From assembly GCA_964486845.1 (NCBI GenBank), contig CAZAQY010000135.1, positions 1 through 22,292 of the forward strand: a stretch of DNA of 22,292 nt, written 5' to 3'. The first letter of the stretch is position 1; every line of letters starts with the position of its first letter. Under the pieces are notes generated by a model. That model had not been told where the DNA came from. It saw only the letters and a program-made list of their open reading frames with translations, and did no database searches. Positions 6,857 to 12,881 of the stretch are shown in pieces. The DNA comes from Anammoximicrobium sp964486845. GTDB taxonomy: Bacteria; Planctomycetota; Planctomycetia; Pirellulales; Pirellulaceae. Made by a program: the position numbers and the translations under genes.

Positions 6857-8389
6857 ATGCACACCGCCACACGCATTCCGCGCGTCAGCCTGCGTGAGTT
6901 TTTTCCTGAAAGTCCCATCTTCGGCGGCCCGGACATTCGCGTCACGTCATGTTGCGACGAGGCGCGCCGTTGCCGGCCCGGCGACCTGTACGTCGCGGTG
7001 TCAACCGCCGTCGCCGACGGTCATGACGCCGTCGCCGAAGCGCTTCACCGCGGCGCGAAAGCCATTCTCGCCGAACGTCCGTTGCCGGTCGACGCGCCCG
7101 TCTGCGTCGTGCCGGACAGCCGCGAAGCCTACGGCCGCTTGTGCCAGCGTCTGGCCGGCGACCCCAGCGCGAGGATGCGGACGGTGGGCATCACGGGCAC
7201 CAACGGCAAGACCACGACTGCGTGGCTGTTGGATTCCATCTTTCGCGCGGCGGGCGTGCGCAACGGGCTGATCAGTTCCCTGGCGCGGAGCGACGGCGTG
7301 GACCGCGAACCGGCGGCCCGCACGACTCCCCCGGCCCGCGAGTTGGCCGACTGGCTGGCCCGCATGGCCGACCAGGATTGCGGCACGGCCGTCGTCGAGG
7401 TGTCCAGCCGCGCCCTGGCGGAACGCCGCACGGCGGGAGTCGAGTTCGACGTGGCGATGATGACCAACGTCCGCCGCGACCATTTGGACTATCACGGTTC
7501 GATCTTCAATTACCGGCGCATCAAGTCCCGCCTGTTCGAACATCTGAAACCCGATGGTGCGGCGATTTTGAACGCGGACGACCCGGCGAGCAAATTCGTC
7601 CTGCGGCACTTGGATCGGCCCGTGCTCACCATCGGCATGCACACGCCGGCCGAACTCACGGCGAGAATCATCGAACGTCATCCCTGCGAGCAGACCTTCT
7701 TGTTGACGGCAGGCGACGAGACGGCCGCCGTCCAGACGCGGATGTTCGGCGACCATCATGTGTACAACTGCCTGTGCGCAGCGGCCGCCGGGCTGTTGAT
7801 GGGACTGGAGTTGACCACGATCGCACGGGGGCTGGAGGCGGTCGAGACGGTCCCCGGCCGGATGGAGCCCGTCGCCGGCGGGCAGTCCTTTGGCGTGTAC
7901 GTAGACGCCGCCCGCTCGCCCGATGCGTTGGCCGTCGCCTTGCGGTCGCTGCGTCAAGTCAGCGCCGGCCGCGTGATCTGCGTGTTCGGCGCGGACGCTC
8001 ACGGCGATCCGTCGCTACGGCCCTTGCTGGGGCGCGTGGTCGAACGCATGGCGCATCTGGGCGTGATCACCAACGGTGATCCCTGCGGGCAGCGGTCCCT
8101 GGAAATCGCTCACGACATTCTCGACGGCTACGATCGTCCGGCCCGCGCCCACGTGCTGCCCAATCGCGCGGAGGCGATTCGCTGGGCCTTGTCTCGGGCG
8201 CGTCCCGGCGACGCCGTGCTGATCGCCGGCAAGGGCGAACGGCCATCGCCCGGCGGCCAGCAGCATCACGGGTTCGACGACCGGCTCGTGGCGCGGCAGT
8301 GGTTGCGCGAAGTGGGTTCGCACATCGAGTACGAGGAGGAGCGGCCGCGCGTGATTTCTTTGGCGTCGCGCCTGCCGCTGGCAAACTAA
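6857..8389 (+). CDS. MurE-like Mur ligase with altered acceptor motifs
   Basis: 510 residues with the three-domain Mur-ligase plan. MurE adds the third amino acid, usually meso-diaminopimelate or lysine, to UDP-MurNAc-L-Ala-D-Glu. Retained features are CRPGDLYVAV and DGH (39-56, UDP-sugar domain), the P-loop GITGTNGKTTT (111-121), RTTPPA (155-160), TNVRRDHLDYHG (203-214) and Lys223, at the usual carbamylated-lysine position. Altered: EVSSHAL reads EVSSRAL (181-187), DYAHTPD reads DAARSPD (350-356), the GGDRDxGKRP loop reads GADAHGDPSLRP, the amino-acid-binding DNPRxE region reads NGDPCGQR (406-413), and KGHE reads KGER. ATP binding may survive, but the usual third residue is unlikely to be recognised. 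AAGGAGG 8 nt upstream fixes the start. The MurF-like gene follows after 2 nt. It could be a paralogue with a new substrate or a decaying enzyme; no dcw cluster surrounds it. Confidence 0.82.
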   Translation: MHTATRIPRVSLREFFPESPIFGGPDIRVTSCCDEARRCRPGDLYVAVSTAVADGHDAVAEALHRGAKAILAERPLPVDAPVCVVPDSREAYGRLCQRLAGDPSARMRTVGITGTNGKTTTAWLLDSIFRAAGVRNGLISSLARSDGVDREPAARTTPPARELADWLARMADQDCGTAVVEVSSRALAERRTAGVEFDVAMMTNVRRDHLDYHGSIFNYRRIKSRLFEHLKPDGAAILNADDPASKFVLRHLDRPVLTIGMHTPAELTARIIERHPCEQTFLLTAGDETAAVQTRMFGDHHVYNCLCAAAAGLLMGLELTTIARGLEAVETVPGRMEPVAGGQSFGVYVDAARSPDALAVALRSLRQVSAGRVICVFGADAHGDPSLRPLLGRVVERMAHLGVITNGDPCGQRSLEIAHDILDGYDRPARAHVLPNRAEAIRWALSRARPGDAVLIAGKGERPSPGGQQHHGFDDRLVARQWLREVGSHIEYEEERPRVISLASRLPLAN

Positions 8390-8391
8390 CG

Positions 8392-9621
8392 ATGGACGAA
8401 CTCAGCATCCAAGGATTGTCCGACCTGATCGGCGGCCGCGTGCAATGGGGCTCCACGACGCCTCCCTGCGGCCTGCAGAAGCCGATCGGCCGCATCGCCG
8501 TCGAGGACATCCAGAAGGCTTTGCTGGAATTGGCAAGCTGGCACCGGCAACGGTTGAGAGCCCGCGTGATCGCCGTGGCAGGAGGCCCGGGCAAGACCAC
8601 GACTCGGCGAATGATCGACGTCGTCTTGAGCGGATCCTTCTCCGGACGTTCGCCGGTCTCAGACGGAAACCGTCCCTGGTCTTTGCCGCTGGCGCTGCTG
8701 CAACTGCAGCGACAGGACGACTATGGCCTGCTGGAATACCACGCGTCAAGAAAGGACGAAATTCGGTCGGTTTCGCACTTGTGCCAACCCGAGATTGGCG
8801 TTATTAACTCGCTCGCTCAAAACGTGAGTCCGAGCGAGAACGAGGGCGAACGTTGCGAGCTGGAATGGCTTCAAGATCTGCCCGAACACGGTTGGGCGGT
8901 GCTCAGCGGCGACGAGCCGCGGGTGTGCGACTGGGCCGATCGAGTCAAGACGCAGGTCATGCTCGTCGGTCGCGGTTCGCACTGCGACTTGAACGCCACG
9001 CACGTGCATTGCGGCCAGGGCGAATTGAAGTTCGTCGTCGAGGGGACGGAGTGTACGGTGCGGACCTGGGCACGACACGCCCTGCCCGCCGCTCTGGCCG
9101 CCTTTGCGGTCGGGCGGATCATGGGCTTGTCGGCACGAGAGGTGGCCGCGCGGCTGCGGGATTTTCAGCCGCTGGCACATCGCTGCCAGGTCGCTTGTCA
9201 GAACAGGATAACTGTCATCGACGATACGTACGACGGCCGGTCTGCCTCGTGGCGAGCGGCCTTGGAAGTGTTGCGAGAACTGGAAACACAAGGCCGGCGC
9301 ATCGTGGTCTGCGGCGGCCTGGAAGAGAGTGGCCACGGGCCGCAACCGCAGCGCGAAATCGGGCGGGCGGCGGTCGTCCGGTGCGGAGCGGACTGGCTGA
9401 TCGCCTGCGGACCTGTGGGCCGGACGGTGGTGGAAGCCGCCCAAGCGGCAGGAATGCCCGCCAGCCGGACGGTTTGGCGGCCGCAGATCAAGGATGCCGC
9501 CGCACAACTGCAGTACGTCGTCCAGCCGGGAGACGCAGTACTGGTGAAGGGTGGCGGAGAGGCGGCTTGGGAACAGGTGGTCCAGCCGGTGCTGGGCCGC
9601 CGCTTGGCTTCCGCCGCGTAG
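8392..9621 (+). CDS. MurF-like Mur ligase lacking most of its N-terminal domain
   Basis: 409 residues; MurF is usually about 450. MurF joins D-Ala-D-Ala to the UDP-MurNAc-tripeptide. The order of blocks is clear: IAVEDIQKALLELASWHR (35-52), a P-loop AGGPGKTTT (63-71), EYHASRKDEI (115-124, for family ExGASxxGEI), VINSLAQNV (137-145), VIDDTYDGRS (275-284, for DDxYNANP), VVCGGLEESG (305-314) and VLVKGGGEAAWEQVV (383-397). The N-terminal domain is almost absent: after LSDLIGGRV the protein passes directly to the linker before the P-loop, without the DSRxxxPGDLFVAL...DGH segment that holds the UDP-sugar. The P-loop has GP for the usual SN or TN, and the NVGxAH histidine is missing. Only 2 nt separate it from the MurE-like gene, so they are co-transcribed. 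Start ATG 8392 follows the upstream stop; longer in-frame starts lie inside the upstream gene. Confidence 0.78.
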   Translation: MDELSIQGLSDLIGGRVQWGSTTPPCGLQKPIGRIAVEDIQKALLELASWHRQRLRARVIAVAGGPGKTTTRRMIDVVLSGSFSGRSPVSDGNRPWSLPLALLQLQRQDDYGLLEYHASRKDEIRSVSHLCQPEIGVINSLAQNVSPSENEGERCELEWLQDLPEHGWAVLSGDEPRVCDWADRVKTQVMLVGRGSHCDLNATHVHCGQGELKFVVEGTECTVRTWARHALPAALAAFAVGRIMGLSAREVAARLRDFQPLAHRCQVACQNRITVIDDTYDGRSASWRAALEVLRELETQGRRIVVCGGLEESGHGPQPQREIGRAAVVRCGADWLIACGPVGRTVVEAAQAAGMPASRTVWRPQIKDAAAQLQYVVQPGDAVLVKGGGEAAWEQVVQPVLGRRLASAA

Positions 9622-9661
9622 GGATCAGTGAAGGAATCAGTGTCCGGTTTTGGTTGGCGAT

Positions 9662-9680
9662 CATCACGCGGAGCGTGATG
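9662..9680. repeat. Short palindrome
   Basis: CATCACGC (9662-9669) and GCGTGATG (9673-9680) form a perfect 8-bp stem with a GGA loop. It shares the CACGC/GCGTG core of the element at 337-406, which suggests a related intergenic palindrome family. No T-run follows. Confidence 0.65.
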
Positions 9681-9872
9681 GCTACGATGAAGTTGCTGGG
9701 GGTCCTGTTAGGAGGTCGAGAGCACAACAAAACACCGAAAGCTTCACTGTTCGCACTGTGTTTGCGGGAACACAGGGCAACCCTCCCTCCTGGGTCGAAG
9801 CAGCTAGCTTTAACAGGCGGTTTCTGGGTCGACTGCCTGTTGGAGCGCTTCACGGTGAAGCTTATGACTGTG

Positions 9873-9902
9873 CGTCGGAGCGGCCCGTAGGCCGCTCCGA
9901 CG
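9873..9902. repeat. Perfect 13-bp hairpin
   Basis: CGTCGGAGCGGCC (9873-9885) and GGCCGCTCCGACG (9890-9902) are perfect reverse complements around a CGTA loop. No T-run follows. The form is that of a dispersed palindromic intergenic repeat; no second copy is present in this window. Confidence 0.8.
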
Positions 9903-9914
9903 CCAGGGAACACG

Positions 9915-9960
9915 GCGAGGGCGGAATTGGCGGTCGCCAGTTTCGCCCTCGCTTGTTTTT
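9915..9960 (+). terminator. Probable terminator of the Mur-ligase operon
   Basis: GCGAGGGCG (9915-9923) pairs with CGCCCTCGC (9944-9952), with an inner stem TGGCG/CGCCA (9928-9932, 9935-9939), followed by TTGTTTTT on the plus strand. It is well placed to end transcripts from 6857-9621 before argG. Part of it (9942-9960) recurs in inverted orientation near 22213, so it may also be a repeat element that serves as a terminator. Confidence 0.55.
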
Positions 9961-9970
9961 GCGCCTCCAC

Positions 9971-9999
9971 TTGTGACTCCGTCTCTCCGTGGTCACAAT
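9971..9999 (+). promoter_or_regulatory. Possible argG promoter with overlapping palindrome
   Basis: TTGTGA (9971-9976) and CACAAT (9994-9999) are separated by 17 nt and each match four of six sigma-70 consensus bases; transcription would start near 10006, 75 nt before argG. TTGTGAC (9971-9977) and GTCACAA (9992-9998) are perfect reverse complements, so a dimeric regulator could bind across the promoter. The sequence does not resemble an ArgR box. Confidence 0.4.
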
Positions 10000-10080
10000 A
10001 TGCCGGGCGCGGTTGGGTTTGGTTCGTTAAGCCTCGCGCCGCCGTCTCAAACCAAGAACATCTTCGATCGGGGAATACTC

Positions 10081-11295
10081 ATGCCTAGCTGCGTGCTTGC
10101 TTACTCAGGGGGATTAGATACGTCCGTCATTCTCAGTTGGTTGATGGAGGAGGGCTACGAGGTCCACGCCGTGTACGTCGACCTGGGCCAGCCTTGCGAA
10201 GACCGTGAGGCGATTCTGAAGAAAGCGCGGGACGCCGGCGCCGCCAGCGCTCGAATCCTCGACGCCAAAGAGGAACTGTGCCGCGACTTCGCCTTTCCCG
10301 TGTTGCAGTGGCAGGCGAAGTACGAGAGCATCTACTTGCTGGGCACGTCGATTGCCCGGCCGCTGATCGCCAAGAAGTGTCTGCAGGTCGCGCGCGAGGT
10401 CGGCGCGGACACGTTCGCCCACGGGGCCACGGGCAAGGGCAACGACCAATGCCGATTCCAACTGGCCGCCGAAGCGCTCGAACCGGGCATCCAGGTGGTC
10501 ACGCCCTGGCGGCGCAAAGCGTTTCGCGACAAGTTCCCCGGCCGCAGCGAAATGATCGCATATTGCTCGGCTCGCAAGATTCCAGTCAAGGCGTCCGTGT
10601 CCAAGCCCTACAGCTCGGACGAGAACTGCCTGCACATCAGCTACGAGGCCGGCAAGCTGGAAGACTTGACCGTCAACGGCGTGGAACTCGTCGAGTTCGG
10701 CATGACCGTCTCGCCGCAGCAGGCGCCCGACAAGATCGAGAACGTCAAGGTCGCTTTCGAAGCGGGCGTGCCGGTGGCCGTGAACGGCCACACGGGCAGC
10801 GCCTACGAGATCGTCCAGAAGCTGAACGAGATCGGCGGCCGCAACGGCGTCGGCCGCGTGGACATGGTCGAGAACCGTTTCGTGGGGATGAAGAGCCGTG
10901 GCGTTTACGAATCGCCCGGCATGACGATCCTGTACGAATCGCTGCGGCTGCTGGAACAGGTGACGCTGGACCGCGAACTGATGCACCTGCGCGACCGGCT
11001 GGCGCCTGAAGTGGCGGAACTGGTCTACTACGGCTTCTGGTACGCTCCCAAGATGGACGCCCTGTTCGCCTTCATCAGACAGGCGCATCGGACCGTGACG
11101 GGCGAGGTGAGCCTGAACCTGTACAAGGGCAACCTGATGGTCGCCGGCCGGCAGAGCCCGTACAGCCTGTACGACGAAGGCATCGCCACCATGGAAGGCG
11201 GCGGCTCGTACAACCAGGACGACGCCGAAGGCTTCCTCCGCATCCAGGGCCTCCCCGGCCGAGTCCAAGCCCGCGTGACGCCGCGCAGCTATTAA
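10081..11295 (+). CDS. argG: Argininosuccinate synthase
   Basis: 404 residues, the normal length. The enzyme joins citrulline and aspartate using ATP, giving argininosuccinate in arginine biosynthesis in the cytoplasm. The N-terminal PP-loop is AYSGGLDTS (7-15). HGATGKGNDQ (about 116-125), YSSDENCLHISYE and GRVDMVENRFVGMKSRG are signature blocks of this family. Small departures occur at conserved spots (NDQCRFQ for the common NDQVRFE, and ENCLH for ENLLH) but catalytic segments are intact. The frame is open to 9973, but ATG 10081 starts exactly at the conserved N-terminus and has GGGGA 6 nt upstream. argG stands alone: no argH or other arginine gene is in the window, and it converges on the minus-strand operon after 53 bp. 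Confidence 0.96.
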   Translation: MPSCVLAYSGGLDTSVILSWLMEEGYEVHAVYVDLGQPCEDREAILKKARDAGAASARILDAKEELCRDFAFPVLQWQAKYESIYLLGTSIARPLIAKKCLQVAREVGADTFAHGATGKGNDQCRFQLAAEALEPGIQVVTPWRRKAFRDKFPGRSEMIAYCSARKIPVKASVSKPYSSDENCLHISYEAGKLEDLTVNGVELVEFGMTVSPQQAPDKIENVKVAFEAGVPVAVNGHTGSAYEIVQKLNEIGGRNGVGRVDMVENRFVGMKSRGVYESPGMTILYESLRLLEQVTLDRELMHLRDRLAPEVAELVYYGFWYAPKMDALFAFIRQAHRTVTGEVSLNLYKGNLMVAGRQSPYSLYDEGIATMEGGGSYNQDDAEGFLRIQGLPGRVQARVTPRSY

Positions 11296-11314
11296 ACCTT
11301 GGTTCCTCGCCAGC

Positions 11315-11337
11315 GGGGCCCGTTTGCACAGGACCCC
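11315..11337. terminator. Weak shared terminator-like hairpin
   Basis: GGGGCCC (11315-11321) and GGACCCC (11331-11337) form a 7-bp stem, with a C/A mismatch on the plus strand that becomes a G-U wobble in the minus transcript, and a 9-nt loop. It lies in the 53-bp gap between the convergent ends of argG and the gene at 11349-12125. There is no T-run, so intrinsic termination is unproven. Confidence 0.25.
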
Positions 11338-11348
11338 CGAACGATCGC

Positions 11349-12125
11349 TCAGCGATTCGTCCGGATCGTCAACTCGTCGCGTTCGGCGATTTTCGCGGCG
11401 TGTTCGACCTCGTGTTGCCGCTGGTGTTCCGCGATCTTTTCCTCCCACTTGACGCGTCGGTCGGGGTCGAACACCGCGGCGCCAAGAGGCATCATGCGGA
11501 GGATGTTCTGCACGGGCAGCGCAGCCGTCTTGGCCACCTCGGCGCCGTTGATCGTGGCGACCTTCAACGAGGTCTTCGATGCAGACGCCACCGCCTTGCA
11601 CCCGGCCGCGACCTTCTGGGTTCCCGCCACCCACTGGTCCGCATGGACCAGGTTGCCCATCCTTGTGCTCCACGTCAGGCCGCTGCGGTACTTGATCGTG
11701 GGCTGGCCGAACAGCCCGAAGTGGACCGTGATCCCGTTCTCGCCGTAGTCGTATTCGATGCAACTGCTGGTGTAGGTGACCCGCGGCGCGCCGGGCAGCA
11801 TCTGGGCCTCGATGTAACATCGCTCGTCGGTCTTGGGATGGTTGACGACGATGATCGACGGTCCGCCGGGCAGCATCTGGGCCTGAAAGGAACGGTCTCC
11901 GGTGTAGTAGTACTTGTGTACCAATACCGCCGGAGGAATATCGACCTCCAGACCGTGTGCGCCGTGGCGGAGTTCAACGGCCGGCCGCCCCAGCGGATCG
12001 GCGTTCGGATCGAGCAGTTCAATCTCGTCCGTGGGAGGCACATTGCGGGGCGGGCGGTTCGCAGCCCGGACCGACGGCGTCAACAGGGCCAGGATACTCA
12101 GGCCGATCAACAGGTTGCGGATCAT
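11349..12125 (-). CDS. Exported protein of unknown function, last gene of secretin-like operon
   Basis: 258 residues of no family I recognise. The N-terminus IRNLLIGLSILALLTPSVRA is a clear Sec signal peptide, cleaved probably after residue 21. The mature part is likely beta-rich up to about residue 150. It holds a direct repeat: QAQMLPGGPSIIVV and EAQMLPGAPRVTYT are 25 residues apart and identical over 19 nt at DNA level (11791-11809 and 11866-11884). The C-terminal 40 residues are charged and probably helical (WEEKIAEHQRQHEVEHAAK). ATG 12125 is chosen because it overlaps the upstream stop as ATGA; an ATG four codons earlier is less likely. Translational coupling to the 12122-12856 gene suggests a partner of the secretin-like protein. 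Periplasmic or surface location is inferred. Confidence 0.72.
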   Translation of the reverse strand: MIRNLLIGLSILALLTPSVRAANRPPRNVPPTDEIELLDPNADPLGRPAVELRHGAHGLEVDIPPAVLVHKYYYTGDRSFQAQMLPGGPSIIVVNHPKTDERCYIEAQMLPGAPRVTYTSSCIEYDYGENGITVHFGLFGQPTIKYRSGLTWSTRMGNLVHADQWVAGTQKVAAGCKAVASASKTSLKVATINGAEVAKTAALPVQNILRMMPLGAAVFDPDRRVKWEEKIAEHQRQHEVEHAAKIAERDELTIRTNR

Positions 12126-12856
12126 TTTTTCTGCCACGATCGCAGCTCCTCTGCTCCAACCGGAGCCCGATTGCCGTATGTGAATTCGATTTCCACGTGA
12201 TCGATGATGTCGAAGTACTGCCTGATCCGTGCGTCATTTCCCATGTCGACGAACCAGCGGGGCTGTTGACGCTGGACCCAGAACGGGGCGACGTCCAGCG
12301 GGATGACTACGGGTTTGCCAACGGCGCTGTCGGCTGGGACCCCGCCTGTCCGGGCGTAACAACGCAGTTGCACTTTGAAGAGGTTCCGCTTCAGGTGGTC
12401 GGTGAATTTGTAAATCTCCTCGGACGTAGTCACGTCGCGATCGACTGCCGGCGGCACCAGCTGGATCGGATTCTGGTCCGCACGGAGGCTGATTATCCAG
12501 TCGCCGTCCTCGTGCAAGTTGACGCTGATTTGCGAGATCGAGCAGTGGTCCACCTGCAACCGGGAACGCTCGACAAACTGAAAAGCCTTGACCGCCCGCA
12601 GTGCGACCGCGTCGCCTGTCCGGCGCAGTCGCTCGCGGTCCAGTTCGGTCATGCCGGCCATGGGTAACGGATCGCGGACGAGGATCCCGACCGCGCTGAC
12701 CGACCGCACCGGCTGGGAGAAGTCTCGATACTGGTAGTCATGATTGGGCAGCGAACAGTACGCGGAAGGGCGCGTTGCGCCGCGGTGCGGGCCCGCGGCG
12801 ATGACCGTCACGACCGCGGCCGCCACAAAGTACAGCAATCCAGTGGCACGCTTCAT
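12122..12856 (-). CDS. Exported protein of unknown function, middle gene of secretin-like operon
   Basis: 244 residues. Residues 5-22 (ATGLLYFVAAAVVTVIAA) form a signal peptide or N-terminal anchor. The rest shows no family I know: it contains a probable alpha/beta region (LDRERLRRTGDAVALRAVKAFQFVERSRLQVDHC) and a segment about external load and position (DDWIISLRADQNPIQLVP-like pattern), then a Trp/Arg-rich stretch (VAPFWVQRQQPRWFVDMG). An in-frame ATG lies at 12904, but that start overlaps the giant gene's end and has no signal peptide directly after it, while GGAG lies 9 nt before ATG 12856. The gap from the giant gene's stop is 25 nt and the next gene overlaps by 4 nt, so all three form one transcription unit. 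Confidence 0.72.
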   Translation of the reverse strand: MKRATGLLYFVAAAVVTVIAAGPHRGATRPSAYCSLPNHDYQYRDFSQPVRSVSAVGILVRDPLPMAGMTELDRERLRRTGDAVALRAVKAFQFVERSRLQVDHCSISQISVNLHEDGDWIISLRADQNPIQLVPPAVDRDVTTSEEIYKFTDHLKRNLFKVQLRCYARTGGVPADSAVGKPVVIPLDVAPFWVQRQQPRWFVDMGNDARIRQYFDIIDHVEIEFTYGNRAPVGAEELRSWQKK

Positions 12857-12881
12857 CGTCAATGGCTCCGGGGATGGCCGG

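Larger units (their letters stand above)
9622..10080. other. Hairpin-rich spacer before argG
   Basis: No convincing gene lies in these 459 bp, although frames are open on both strands. The region carries seven successive inverted repeats: 9662-9680, 9756-9775 (CTGTGTT/AACACAG), 9812-9841 (AACAGGC/GCCTGTT), 9847-9861 (GCTTCAC/GTGAAGC), 9873-9902, 9915-9952 and 9971-9998. It contains a terminator candidate for the Mur-ligase operon and a promoter candidate for argG. A weak ribosome binding site GGGGA (10070-10074) lies 6 nt before the argG ATG. The density of stems suggests nested dispersed palindromes or a structured RNA. Confidence 0.6.

Noticed and set aside
9622..10080. Known structured RNA (tmRNA, RNase P, 6S)
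   Set aside because: No conserved core motif of these RNAs could be found by eye; only generic hairpins are present.
10114..11820. 568-codon minus-strand frame opposite argG
   Set aside because: Antisense shadow of argG, with composition typical of GC-rich reverse frames; argG is certain.
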